The translations under genes were made by a program, and so were the position numbers. 21,914 nucleotides of DNA, from assembly GCA_964426815.1 (NCBI GenBank), contig CAYRRZ010000016.1, positions 1 to 21,914 of the forward strand, written 5' to 3'. Below, one piece after another: positions 1-7,370 of the stretch. Source of the DNA: JADZEJ01 sp964426815 (lineage in GTDB: Bacteria; Patescibacteriota; Patescibacteriia; 2-12-FULL-60-25). The first letter of the stretch is position 1. Each line of letters begins with the position of its first letter. The notes beneath the pieces are model-generated. The model was not told the origin of the DNA, made no database searches, and worked only from the letters and a program-made list of their open reading frames with translations.

Positions 1-566
1 TAACGCTTTGACCACTGAGGAGCACGACGTGCGCCCTTGAGACCAAACTTCTTGCGTTCCTTTTTGCGTGGATCACGCATCAAGTAGCCGAGTTTCTTCA
101 AAGACTTGCGGAAGGTTGGATTGAGTTCAACCAAGGCGCGAGACACACCGTGACGGACGGCTTCAGCCTGACCGCGGACACCGCCGCCCAACACTTTGGC
201 GGAGATATCGATTGAGGTGTCTTGACCTGTTACCTTGAGTGGATTCACGATTTGTTCGCGAAGGTCATAGGTAGTGAAGTACTCTTCAAACTTCTTTCCA
301 TTGATGGTGATGTTTCCCTTGCCGTTCTTGATCAAACGGACACGAGCAACCGATGTCTTGCGACGACCGACAGCTGGGATAAATGAACCACCCTTGCTGG
401 CCTTGGCAGCTTCCATTTCGGTTGCTTCAAGAGCTTCAACAGCCGCTTCTTCTTCAACGGCTTTCACCGCTGGGGCTTTTTTGGCAGCAGCCTTTTTGGC
501 TGGGGCCTTCTTCTTTTCTTCCGTTGCTTCTGGAGCTTCGGAGGTCGTTTTCTTGGTGGTTGCCAT
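1..566 (-). CDS. rpsI: 30S ribosomal protein S9 (stop codon cut by window edge)
   Basis: Small-subunit protein of the 30S head whose C-terminal tail reaches the P-site tRNA. The chain reads 188 residues and ends in the hallmark RRAPQWSKR tail; only two bases (TA) of the stop codon lie in the window, so the protein is complete. The S9 core begins near residue 61 (FIPAVGRRKTSVARVRL), followed by the family's GGGVRGQAEAVRHGVSRAL segment. Bacterial S9 is usually about 130 residues; the extra 60 or so at the N-terminus are Lys/Ala/Glu-rich low complexity (KKAAAKKAPAVK). The start ATG at 566 lies one base after the rplM stop, and no Shine-Dalgarno is visible. Last gene of the infA-to-rpsI cluster within the window. 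Confidence 0.97.
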   Translation of the reverse strand, partial: MATTKKTTSEAPEATEEKKKAPAKKAAAKKAPAVKAVEEEAAVEALEATEMEAAKASKGGSFIPAVGRRKTSVARVRLIKNGKGNITINGKKFEEYFTTYDLREQIVNPLKVTGQDTSIDISAKVLGGGVRGQAEAVRHGVSRALVELNPTFRKSLKKLGYLMRDPRKKERKKFGLKGARRAPQWSKR

Positions 567-567
567 A

Positions 568-948
568 TTAGGAAATGTTGAGACGCTTCAAGCGCTCGAT
601 TTGGGTGCGATTCTTTGGCAGCATGTATTTGACCGCATGGCGCAACACTTCGCCTGGGCGTTCTTCACGCAACTTTGAAACAGGCGTGCGCTTGATACCG
701 CTTGGGCGGTTTGAGCTGCGGAAGTGTGCTTTTTGTTCCCACTTCTTGCCAGTGAACACCAATTTGTTGGCATTCGTCACTTTGACAAAGTCACCCGCAT
801 CAATGTGTGGGACATGGTCAACTTTGTGCTTACCCACGAGCAAAGTCGCAATTTTGGTTGCTAAACGACCGACAACCATTCCGGTTGCGTCGATTTGATG
901 GGTAGCCCGTTTTACGGTGGGCGAACCGGGTTGTTTTTTCCACGGCAT
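568..948 (-). CDS. rplM: 50S ribosomal protein L13
   Basis: Early-assembling 23S rRNA-binding protein of the 50S subunit. The 126-residue product shows the L13 core: DATGMVVGRLATKIATLLVGKHK near the N-terminus, HIDAGDFVKVTNANKLVFTGKK in the middle and the basic AVKYMLPKNRTQIERLKRLNI segment at the end. It is some 15 residues shorter than E. coli L13 (142) because the usual C-terminal tail after the last helix is missing. It is paired with rpsI, one base apart, as in most bacteria, and follows rplQ after one base. No Shine-Dalgarno precedes the ATG, so translational coupling from rplQ is plausible. Confidence 0.97.
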   Translation of the reverse strand: MPWKKQPGSPTVKRATHQIDATGMVVGRLATKIATLLVGKHKVDHVPHIDAGDFVKVTNANKLVFTGKKWEQKAHFRSSNRPSGIKRTPVSKLREERPGEVLRHAVKYMLPKNRTQIERLKRLNIS

Positions 949-949
949 A

Positions 950-1306
950 CTAGTCTTTAATCAATTGAAGCTGGGCAATTTCTGCACCATCTCCCTTACG
1001 TTGACCGAGCTTGATAATACGGGTGTAACCGCCATTGCGCTTGGCATAGCGAGGTCCCAATTCTTCGAGCACCTTGTTGACGGCTGATTCGCTCATAAGC
1101 ACGGCAAGCAAACGGCGGCGAGAGGTTAAGCTCTTGTCGCGACCAAGCGTAATCAAGCGCTCAACGAGCGGTTTGACGGTTTTGGCTTTTGCGAGCGTCG
1201 TGTTGATGTTCTCGTAGAGAATGGCACTTGTGGCCAATCCGCGGAGAAGAGCGACACGTGGTCCGCGCTTGCGACCAAGGCTCTTGCGCTTAAAATTATG
1301 CTTCAT
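950..1306 (-). CDS. rplQ: 50S ribosomal protein L17
   Basis: 50S protein near the exit tunnel. The 118-residue product carries the family signature at the N-terminus (LGRKRGPRVALLRGLATSAILYENINTTLAKAKTVKPLVERLITLGR), in the usual bacterial size range. Its ATG at 1304-1306 lies inside the 3' end of rpoA: the two genes overlap by 11 bases in different frames, which suggests translational coupling. Ends with TAG at 950-952, one base from rplM. Confidence 0.96.
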   Translation of the reverse strand: MKHNFKRKSLGRKRGPRVALLRGLATSAILYENINTTLAKAKTVKPLVERLITLGRDKSLTSRRRLLAVLMSESAVNKVLEELGPRYAKRNGGYTRIIKLGQRKGDGAEIAQLQLIKD

Positions 1307-1994
1307 ATTCGAGTTCTTTCAGCAGGTTCAGGTGGTCGAGCAAGATGGCAACCGAGTCTCGGCAGGCATCAAGTGGATCCATGGTGCCGTCGGTTTCGAC
1401 GGACAGGATAAGCTTGTCATAGTCAGTCTTTTCACCCAAACGAGTGGCTTCGACTTTATATGAGACATTAATCACTGGGCTGTACAGGGCATCAATGGCA
1501 ATCGTGCCAAGCTCAAGTTTTTCCTTGAGACGTTCTTCAGTCGTACGGAAGCCGCGGCCTTGAGCAACGGTGATTTCCATTTCGAAGGAAGAAGATTTAT
1601 CGGTAAGGGTCGCGATCAAGAGATCTTTGTTGATAATCTCGACATCAGCGTTCTTTTCAAAGTCTGCAGCTGTCACTGCCTTTTCACCTTTGACAGTGAG
1701 GGAAACCTTGACGGGTTCCGCGGAGTGACACTTGAGACGCAAAGCCTTCAGGTTGAGGATGATTTCGAGCACATCCTCCTTCACGCCATTAATGGTCGAG
1801 AACTCATGATCGACACCTTTGATTTTAACGGCGGTAACCGCAGCACCCGGCAAAGAAGAGAGCAGAACGCGGCGCATGGCGTTTCCGATCGTCGTTCCAT
1901 AGCCTTGTGTGCATGGTTCGACGGTAAGAATACCTTCGTGAGGACGCTCACCTTTTGCAAAACGGATTTTAGATGGGAGGAGGAGGGATTCCAT
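1296..1994 (-). CDS. rpoA: DNA-directed RNA polymerase subunit alpha, N-terminal domain only
   Basis: Scaffold subunit of RNA polymerase: alpha dimerises and nucleates beta/beta' assembly. The 232-residue product matches the N-terminal domain from end to end, including EPCTQGYGTTIGNAMRRVLLSSLPGAAVTAVKI (dimer interface, residues about 25-58) and the terminal LDACRDSVAILLDHLNLLKEL helix. Typical alpha is about 310-330 residues; here the chain stops directly after the NTD, so the linker and the alpha-CTD (the DNA UP-element and activator contact) are absent. The stop lies inside the rplQ start region (11-base overlap), leaving no room for a frameshifted CTD downstream. No Shine-Dalgarno is seen before the ATG at 1994. 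Confidence 0.96.
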   Translation of the reverse strand: MESLLLPSKIRFAKGERPHEGILTVEPCTQGYGTTIGNAMRRVLLSSLPGAAVTAVKIKGVDHEFSTINGVKEDVLEIILNLKALRLKCHSAEPVKVSLTVKGEKAVTAADFEKNADVEIINKDLLIATLTDKSSSFEMEITVAQGRGFRTTEERLKEKLELGTIAIDALYSPVINVSYKVEATRLGEKTDYDKLILSVETDGTMDPLDACRDSVAILLDHLNLLKELEYEA

Positions 1995-2015
1995 AGTGAT
2001 GGAATTAAGGTTCGA

Positions 2016-2627
2016 TTAGCGCGAGTAAAATTCGACAATGAGTTTTGGGTCGAATGGCTGTTTCAATTCCTCTCCGGTCGGGCGGCTGACAACCTTTGCT
2101 ACCATTTCTTTCAAATCGATCGTGATCCAGGATGGAGTTTCAATTTGCTTTGTCGCTTCTTCGAAACTCTTCCAGAGCTTCTTCTCAGACTTGGTCTTGC
2201 GAATAGTGATTTGTTCACCAGGCTTGACCATGTAAGAAGGAATATTCACTTTCTTGCCATTGACGTCGATGTGAGCGTGAGAAACAAGCTGACGTGCACC
2301 GGCGCGAGTCTTTGCGAGACCGGCGCGGAACACCGCATTGTCCAAACGGGATTCGAGCAAGCGCACGAGGTTTTCACCTGTATCGCCTTTCATATTGGTC
2401 GCCTTTTCAAAGTAGTTGCGGAATTGGCGTTCATTTAAACCGAATACCAGCTTCGCACGCTGCTTCTCACGAAGCTGCTTGCCGTATTCTGTCATGCGGC
2501 CTTGGCCCTTTGGACCATGTTGACCAGGTGGATAGCCACGCTTTTCGAGAATGCGGGCCATCTTGTCGCGACCGTCGAGGTTAATTCCCTCGCGGCGGAC
2601 ACGTTTTGCGGTGATTTTCATTCGCAT
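2016..2627 (-). CDS. rpsD: 30S ribosomal protein S4 (zinc-free form)
   Basis: 16S rRNA primary-binding and assembly-initiator protein of the 30S body. The 203-residue product has the N-terminal RREGINLDGRDK region without the CxxC zinc knuckle of C+ S4 proteins. It then has the YGKQLREKQRAKLVFGLNERQFRNYF segment and the S4 RNA-binding domain (ESRLDNAVFRAGLAKTRAGARQLVSHAHIDVNGKKV, about residues 90-130). Two ATGs, at 2627 and 2621, are possible; the first is used here and neither has a convincing Shine-Dalgarno. It sits between rpsK and rpoA, the common bacterial order. Confidence 0.96.
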   Translation of the reverse strand: MRMKITAKRVRREGINLDGRDKMARILEKRGYPPGQHGPKGQGRMTEYGKQLREKQRAKLVFGLNERQFRNYFEKATNMKGDTGENLVRLLESRLDNAVFRAGLAKTRAGARQLVSHAHIDVNGKKVNIPSYMVKPGEQITIRKTKSEKKLWKSFEEATKQIETPSWITIDLKEMVAKVVSRPTGEELKQPFDPKLIVEFYSR

Positions 2628-2648
2628 AGAAGTTGTTCGCTTAAGAGA

Positions 2649-3068
2649 TTAAACACGGCGAGGACGCGGTGGGCGGCAGCCATTATGAGGAATTGGAGTG
2701 ATATCTTTAATCGTGAGGACATTGACGCCATTGGCATTGAACGCGCGAATTGCACCTTCACGGCCCTGACCAACACCTGAGATAAAGACATTCACTTCCT
2801 TCAAACCGACTTCTGCGATCTTATCGAGCGCATTCTTTACCACAACAGAAGCGGCATATGGGGTCGCTTTCTTTGGTCCCTTGAAACCGGAAGAGCCGGC
2901 GCTGGACCAACCAAGCACATTGCCGTTCAAATCGGTCAAGGTGACAATGGTGTTGTTATAGGTTGCTTGCACATAGGCCTTGCCATGTGAAATTGCAGCC
3001 TTGGCTTTCGCCTTCTTTTTGGTGTTGCGCGTTGCGACAACAGCAGTGGTGGTTTTCTTTTCAGCCAT
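2649..3068 (-). CDS. rpsK: 30S ribosomal protein S11
   Basis: 30S platform protein near the mRNA exit and E site. The 139-residue product has a Lys/Ala-rich N-terminus of about 25 residues, then the conserved HGKAYVQATYNNTIVTLTDLNGNVLGWSSAGSSGFKG core, the KKATPYAA segment and the terminal DITPIPHNGCRPPRPRRV tail, all typical of S11. The ATG at 3066-3068 follows rpsM by five bases. Confidence 0.97.
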   Translation of the reverse strand: MAEKKTTTAVVATRNTKKKAKAKAAISHGKAYVQATYNNTIVTLTDLNGNVLGWSSAGSSGFKGPKKATPYAASVVVKNALDKIAEVGLKEVNVFISGVGQGREGAIRAFNANGVNVLTIKDITPIPHNGCRPPRPRRV

Positions 3069-3073
3069 ACGGA

Positions 3074-3460
3074 TTACGTCTTTTCAAGCTTACGTTTACC
3101 AGAACCCATCGTCTTACGGGCATTACCGCGAATCGTGCGGTTATTGGTCTTGGTGCGCTGACCACGAGCTGGCAAACCCTTAATGTGGCGAGAACCACGA
3201 AAAGAGCCAATGTCCTTCAAGCGCTTGATATTGGACATGACTTCACGACGAAGTTCACCTTCGACTTTAAACTGCTTTTCCACGAGGTCGCGGAGTTTGT
3301 TTGCTTGAGCTTCCGTGAGATCTTTCACACGGAGTTCTGGAGCAACACCAGATTCTGCGATGATTTTCTTCGCAGTTGTGGTGCCGATGCCGTAGATATA
3401 GGTCAACCCGATATCGATGCGCTTCTGCGCAGGAAGGGTGACGCCAGCGATGCGTGCCAT
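3074..3460 (-). CDS. rpsM: 30S ribosomal protein S13
   Basis: 30S head protein that contacts P-site tRNA and forms bridges to the 50S. The 128-residue product begins MARIAGVTLPAQKRIDIGLTYIYGIG, carries the helix-two-turn-helix region and ends with the conserved GLPARGQRTKTNNRTIRG stretch plus a basic tail. Length and order (rpmJ-rpsM-rpsK-rpsD-rpoA) are standard. No Shine-Dalgarno lies upstream. Confidence 0.97.
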   Translation of the reverse strand: MARIAGVTLPAQKRIDIGLTYIYGIGTTTAKKIIAESGVAPELRVKDLTEAQANKLRDLVEKQFKVEGELRREVMSNIKRLKDIGSFRGSRHIKGLPARGQRTKTNNRTIRGNARKTMGSGKRKLEKT

Positions 3461-3504
3461 AGGTGTTTATTGGGACCGTTCAGCCTGAGTTATGTATGGA
3501 TGAA

Positions 3505-3621
3505 TTAGCCTTGACGTTGCTTGTGCTTTGGTGACTTTTTACAAATAACCACAACCCGTCCTTTACGGCGGATCACTTGGCAGTCGCGGCACATGGCCTT
3601 TACAGATGATCGTACTTTCAT
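3505..3621 (-). CDS. rpmJ: 50S ribosomal protein L36
   Basis: A 38-residue zinc-ribbon protein of the 50S. Translating the reverse strand from the ATG at 3619-3621 gives MKVRSSVKAMCRDCQVIRRK and ends in KHKQRQG before TAA at 3505-3507. The zinc ligands C11, C14, C27 and H33 are all present, so this is the zinc-binding (C+) form. The gene sits between infA and rpsM as in most bacteria, with about 40 bases on either side. Confidence 0.96.
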   Translation of the reverse strand: MKVRSSVKAMCRDCQVIRRKGRVVVICKKSPKHKQRQG

Positions 3622-3660
3622 AGCACTTCAGAATTTGGGCTGTGGATACATTAAAGTGGG

Positions 3661-3879
3661 CTAAAGCCTATAGCTTATGCGCCCTTTTGTCAAATCGTAC
3701 GGACTCACTTCAACTTCGACCTCATCGCCTGGGGTCAGGCGAATGCGATTTTTACGGAGCTTCCCAGCTAAATGGCACAGCAAAAGCTGTCCATTATCGA
3801 GTTTTACGCGGAATGTCGTCGCCGGCAAGGCTTCGGTGATTACGCCTTTCACGACGATAAAGTCTTTCGTTCCGCTCAT
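3661..3879 (-). CDS. infA: Translation initiation factor IF-1
   Basis: Single S1/OB-fold factor that occupies the 30S A site during initiation. The 72-residue product shows the usual pattern (VVKGVITEALPATTFRVKLDNGQ, HLAGKLRKNRIRLTPGDEVEVEVSPYDLTKGRISYR) and matches the family's typical length of about 72. First gene of the ribosomal cluster: a strong promoter lies 46-73 bases upstream and a terminator of the preceding gene lies beyond it. The ATG at 3879 has no Shine-Dalgarno. Confidence 0.97.
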   Translation of the reverse strand: MSGTKDFIVVKGVITEALPATTFRVKLDNGQLLLCHLAGKLRKNRIRLTPGDEVEVEVSPYDLTKGRISYRL

Positions 3880-3924
3880 AGGTTGCTCACAACAAATTTC
3901 ATGGTTAAGTTAAAATTTTGCCTG

Positions 3925-3952
3925 AGTATAGCACATGTCTGACAGGCGTCAA
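3925..3952 (-). promoter_or_regulatory. Sigma-70-type promoter with extended -10 for the infA-rpsI cluster
   Basis: On the minus strand, TTGACG (3952-3947) and TATACT (3930-3925) are separated by 16 bases, and TGC sits directly before the -10 (extended -10, TGnTATACT). The predicted start of transcription is near 3918, giving a leader of about 39 bases before infA. It lies just downstream of an intrinsic terminator, which fits the start of a new transcription unit. Confidence 0.8.
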
Positions 3953-3973
3953 CAGAAGATCCCCTTTTTTAGA

Positions 3974-3999
3974 CAAAAAAAGCCGCGCGAGGCACGGCT
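3974..3999 (-). terminator. Intrinsic terminator of the lipoprotein gene
   Basis: The minus strand forms an 8-bp stem, AGCCGTGC / GCGCGGCT (one G-U pair), with a CTC loop, followed by seven T residues (complement of 3974-3980). It ends the small gene at 4016-4528 just before the infA promoter. Confidence 0.85.
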
Positions 4000-4015
4000 C
4001 AAATACATCTCCCCC

Positions 4016-4528
4016 TCAAATTGCTTGCCTTTTTGGCAGTACAAGCTCCATTGGTTTACAGAGCATGCGCCAACCCGCGATCCCCGCCTTCCCGGGCACG
4101 AGAATGCTCCGGACGGCAAAGGTCTTACGCGTCTTGGGGATATCCTCGCTCACGATCAGCATGGGGTACATCTGCGCGCTCTGACCGGACTTTTCGAGCA
4201 AGAAGACATTGCGCGATTGTCCACCCTGTCGTACCGGATTCCAAAAGAGACAGACGCCGGTTTCGGGCAATTCAACTGTTTCGATTCCGACGAGGATTTG
4301 CCGAGCGATAATCTCGGGCTCAAATGTGTCAAAATACAGCTCTGGTGACGAATGACTCATCTCCGGGCTGGTTTCGGGCTTGGGAAGGGGCGGTAGAGGC
4401 TGTATCTCCTTGCTCGGGGTCGGAATAGCGACCTCAGCGGGGGGAAGATTGGGCTTATGGGCGGCGCATCCCCACAAGCCAGAACAGGACATGCTGACAA
4501 AAAGGAGACAGCTGATGAACTTGGACAT
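4016..4528 (-). CDS. Predicted lipoprotein of unknown function
   Basis: The product is 170 residues. It begins MSKFISCLLFVSMSCSGLWG followed by C21, a type II signal peptide with lipobox LWGC, so the mature protein should be lipid-anchored on the outer face of the membrane. A Pro-rich linker follows (about residues 28-58), then a roughly 110-residue domain that I do not recognise, with a conserved-looking FDTFEPEIIARQILVGIETVELPE start. An earlier in-frame ATG at 4540 exists, but the GGAGGT Shine-Dalgarno at 4538-4533 lies four bases before the ATG at 4528 and decides the start. Base composition is GC-rich (39 of 60 bases in the sample 4081-4140), unlike most neighbours. It is flanked by terminators on both sides, so it is a monocistronic unit or depends on read-through from alaS; no clear promoter was found. 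Confidence 0.8.
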   Translation of the reverse strand: MSKFISCLLFVSMSCSGLWGCAAHKPNLPPAEVAIPTPSKEIQPLPPLPKPETSPEMSHSSPELYFDTFEPEIIARQILVGIETVELPETGVCLFWNPVRQGGQSRNVFLLEKSGQSAQMYPMLIVSEDIPKTRKTFAVRSILVPGKAGIAGWRMLCKPMELVLPKRQAI

Positions 4529-4541
4529 GGGGACCTCCATT

Positions 4542-4576
4542 GAAAAAGACCATCCCTAGGATTACGTGGATGGCCT
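4542..4576 (-). terminator. Intrinsic terminator after alaS
   Basis: On the minus strand a 9-bp stem (AGGCCATCC / GGATGGTCT, one G-U pair, 12-base loop) is followed by TTTTT (complement of 4542-4546). It lies 20 bases after the alaS stop. On the plus strand the same stem carries an A-C mismatch, so the minus direction fits better. Confidence 0.75.
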
Positions 4577-4596
4577 TTTTCTGTCAATTTGTGGTT

Positions 4597-6453
4597 TTAG
4601 GCTTTTGGACCGGTAACCATTGCCTTGATGCGACGGATACCTGCGCTTACCGCTTCTTCCTTTTGGATCTTAAAACTACCCAGGTCGCCGGTATGGGTGA
4701 CATGTGGTCCTCCGCAGATTTCTTTGGAAAAGTCATTTGACTCATTCCCCATGAAATAGACCTTGATCTTGTCGCCATACTTTTCTTCGAACAGGCCGAT
4801 CGCGCCACGAGCTTTAGCTTCAGCAACTGTCATTTCTTCGAAATGAACCGGCAAGTCTTGTTCGATAACGGCATTTACCATGTCTTCAACCTGTTTGATT
4901 TGCTCAGGCGTCATCTTTTCTGGATGAGAAAAGTCAAAACGAAGGCGTTCTGGGGTGATATTACTCCCCTTTTGCTCGACATGTTCGCCAAGCACATTCT
5001 TTAACGCGCGATGCAATAAGTGGGTCGCGGTATGCAAACGGGTGGATTCGGCTGAATGATCAGCCAAACCGCCTTTAAACATTCCGGCTGAAGCGGTGCG
5101 TGACAATTCTTGATGCTTTTTGAACTCAGCCGCAAACACCTCACGATCGATGCTCGAGCCTCGTTCGCGCAGCATTTCTTCGGTCAACTCAACAGGAAAG
5201 CCATAGGTTGAGAACAAGATAAACGCTTGTTCGCCCGTGACCGCGCCCATGCTGGCCATTTTTTCGAATTCCTTGGTTCCTTTTTCGATGGTTTTGGCGA
5301 ACTTGTCTTCTTCTTTGGTTAACTCGTCAATGATGTGCTGGCGATTGGTTTCGAGTTCAACATAATGCGCGCCATATTGGCCGATAATAACCGAGGCGAC
5401 CTTGGCCAAAAATGGCTCCGTGATACCCAAACGACGACCTTCGCGAACCGCGCGACGCAGCAAACGACGCACGATATATCCCTGACCAACATTGGATGGA
5501 GCCACCCCATGCGGGTCGCCGATCACAAAGGTTGAAGCACGCACATGGTCCGCGATAATGCGAAAGGCACGCTCTGCGTCACGATACGAACTGCCACTTA
5601 CCTGCTCGATAGCAGAAATGATCACCTGGAATTCTGGGGTTTCGAACACGGTTTCATTGCCATTCAACATGGCGACCATGCGTTCTAAACCCATACCGGT
5701 ATCGACGTTTTTCGATGGAAGCGCCTCAAGAATGCCGCCTTCGGAGACGCGATTGAATTGCATGAAGACATTGTTCCAGATCTCAACAAAACGACCGCAG
5801 TCACAATTTGGATTACAAACCGCATCAAAACCAGGCTGATGTGCCTTGCCGGTATCATAAAAGATTTCGGTATCCGGACCGCAGAGACCCTTCATGGTTG
5901 CGCCTGGCCACCAGTTTTTCTTTTTTGGATAGGCGTAGATACGAGGACCGTTTGCGCCCTGTGCTGGTTCATCCTGATTAGCGATGCCAATTTCAGCTGC
6001 TACGCCTTGAACTTCGTACAATCCCTGCCAAATACCGATCGACTCTTCATCGCGCGCTGCATCCGCATCCCCTTCAAAAACGGTGACATAAATCTTTTTT
6101 GGGTCGAGGCCAAGCCATTTTTTGTCGGTCAAGAATTCAAAGGCCCAGGTAATGGCTTCTTGCTTAAAATAATCACCAAGTGACCAATTTCCAAGCATTT
6201 CAAAAAATGTCAGATGACGATTGTCACCGACTTCTTCAATATCATCGGTACGGAGACATTTTTGCGCATTAGCCAAACGACGACCCATGGGATGTGGATT
6301 GCCGGACAAATAGGGAACCAAAGGCTGCATTCCGGCAGTCGTAAATAACACAGTCGGATCATTTTCTGGCACAACCGACGCCGATGCGATGATGGCGTGG
6401 CCCTTTTCTTTAAAGAAATCTAGGTATTTTTGGCGTAGTTCGGCCGCAGTCAT
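4597..6453 (-). CDS. alaS: Alanine--tRNA ligase, short form without C-Ala domain
   Basis: Charges tRNA-Ala and proofreads mischarged Ser/Gly. From the ATG at 6453 the product is 618 residues: a class II catalytic core (TAGMQPLVPYLSG, NRHLTFFEMLGNWSLGDYFK, VDTGMGLERMVAMLNG), a tRNA-recognition region, and an editing domain with zinc-binding motifs HTATH (474-478) and CGGPH (580-584). Full-length bacterial enzymes are about 875 residues; the chain ends right after the editing domain, so the C-Ala region is missing. The editing motif reads CGGPH rather than the common CGGTH. A Cys cluster (CNPNCDCGRFVEIWN) lies in the core. An upstream in-frame TTG at 6483 would add ten residues; the ATG fits the usual family start (TAAELRQKYLDFF). 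Closed by a terminator. Confidence 0.95.
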   Translation of the reverse strand: MTAAELRQKYLDFFKEKGHAIIASASVVPENDPTVLFTTAGMQPLVPYLSGNPHPMGRRLANAQKCLRTDDIEEVGDNRHLTFFEMLGNWSLGDYFKQEAITWAFEFLTDKKWLGLDPKKIYVTVFEGDADAARDEESIGIWQGLYEVQGVAAEIGIANQDEPAQGANGPRIYAYPKKKNWWPGATMKGLCGPDTEIFYDTGKAHQPGFDAVCNPNCDCGRFVEIWNNVFMQFNRVSEGGILEALPSKNVDTGMGLERMVAMLNGNETVFETPEFQVIISAIEQVSGSSYRDAERAFRIIADHVRASTFVIGDPHGVAPSNVGQGYIVRRLLRRAVREGRRLGITEPFLAKVASVIIGQYGAHYVELETNRQHIIDELTKEEDKFAKTIEKGTKEFEKMASMGAVTGEQAFILFSTYGFPVELTEEMLRERGSSIDREVFAAEFKKHQELSRTASAGMFKGGLADHSAESTRLHTATHLLHRALKNVLGEHVEQKGSNITPERLRFDFSHPEKMTPEQIKQVEDMVNAVIEQDLPVHFEEMTVAEAKARGAIGLFEEKYGDKIKVYFMGNESNDFSKEICGGPHVTHTGDLGSFKIQKEEAVSAGIRRIKAMVTGPKA

Positions 6454-6462
6454 AGTGGGAAA

Positions 6463-6491
6463 ACGGTACGGTTTTTCAATCAAAAAGTCAA
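6463..6491 (-). promoter_or_regulatory. Weak candidate promoter upstream of alaS
   Basis: On the minus strand TTGACT (6491-6486) and TACCGT (6468-6463) are 17 bases apart. Only the first, second and last bases of the -10 match consensus. Transcription would start about three bases before the alaS ATG, a nearly leaderless message. alaS could equally be read from the upstream operon. Confidence 0.3.
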
Positions 6492-6501
6492 AGGAAACGG
6501 G

Positions 6502-7320
6502 TTATTGTACTTCACCGCTGACATGGGAGGTTACTTTTTCGAGCACATCGAGCGGCTCTTCATTTCCTTGGCCGCCTTTGCTGATCAAATTGTGATAAAT
6601 CAGCTCGGCTTGGTTAGCAAACACTTTTACCAAAGGGACTTCGAGATCATCCGTATGGTCCTTGCCTAATTCGAATAAGAGATAGGCTTTAATCGGACTA
6701 TCTCGCTTATCACTTGGAACAACTAAAATACGATTCCCTTCGCTCTGCAAAATTTGATGTGAACTGCCCGTATCATGAATATCGCGCAATTCACGATTTG
6801 AAATCTTAATCATCTTTTTTCCTTCCAGATGATGATAGACTTCGCGATCGGTTCGTAATTTGTCTAATTCAACAAAACGAATCAAGACCCGTTTAGCATT
6901 GGTACAAGCCGCGGCATTGGCAGCAAGTGAAAGCAGTAAGTCTTTCCAATAGGCGCGTTTGCCCATGAGTTCCATACTGGTTTCATTAATGTGTTTTTTA
7001 AGCACATCGATTTGGCGATTCACCGAACCAATATAGCGATAGGATTCAACCAATTCCTTCATGGCACGCTCCGCACTTTGAATCGCATCATCGCGTTCTT
7101 TGGTGCGACGTTCCATGAGGCGCTCGTATAAGGTAAACGTTCCAAGACCACCCAAACCAAATAAAAAGATAAGGACCTCTTCAATATGCTGTTGCGGAAC
7201 ACCGAACATGTCCTTTGGGACAATGGACGGGGTCATGACCGCGAGCACAAAGAAAATGAGGTAGACCAAAGAAATCCATTCAACGCGGCGGTTTTGCCGA
7301 AACTGCTGGTCAGGTGCCAT
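6502..7320 (-). CDS. Membrane-anchored protein with coiled coil and GAF-like domain
   Basis: 272 residues from the ATG at 7320 (an upstream in-frame start at 7407 would overlap mnmA). Two membrane helices are visible (about 14-34, WISLVYLIFFVLAVM, and 46-65, EEVLIFLFGLGGLGTF), then a charged helical stretch of about 50 residues (66-118) that looks like a coiled coil. A cytosolic domain of about 125 residues follows (122-246), ending in a helix of the FANQAELIYHNL type, common at the end of GAF domains. No kinase, cyclase or other output domain follows, so it would be a sensor or adaptor without a built-in effector. The GAF assignment is inference from pattern only. It sits between mnmA and alaS in the same direction; no Shine-Dalgarno is visible. 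Confidence 0.75.
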   Translation of the reverse strand: MAPDQQFRQNRRVEWISLVYLIFFVLAVMTPSIVPKDMFGVPQQHIEEVLIFLFGLGGLGTFTLYERLMERRTKERDDAIQSAERAMKELVESYRYIGSVNRQIDVLKKHINETSMELMGKRAYWKDLLLSLAANAAACTNAKRVLIRFVELDKLRTDREVYHHLEGKKMIKISNRELRDIHDTGSSHQILQSEGNRILVVPSDKRDSPIKAYLLFELGKDHTDDLEVPLVKVFANQAELIYHNLISKGGQGNEEPLDVLEKVTSHVSGEVQ

Positions 7321-7347
7321 GGCAAAAGAGTAGCAAGGGGGCAGAAA

Positions 7348-7367
7348 CACGGCTAGAACTCCGTGTA
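7348..7367 (-). terminator. Weak hairpin after mnmA
   Basis: ACACGG / CCGTGT six-base-pair stem with an 8-base loop, starting four bases after the mnmA stop. It is followed on the minus strand only by TTCTG, so it is at best a partial terminator or an mRNA stabiliser. Confidence 0.3.
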
Positions 7368-7370
7368 AAG

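Noticed and set aside
1296..1306. A frameshift that truncates rpoA
   Set aside because: The frame ends cleanly after the NTD and the next bases are the start of a normal rplQ; no CTD-like sequence exists in any frame.
1560..2438. Plus-strand reading frame of 292 codons opposite rpoA and rpsD
   Set aside because: It lies over two certain genes on the other strand, has no recognisable motif and reads like an antisense shadow.
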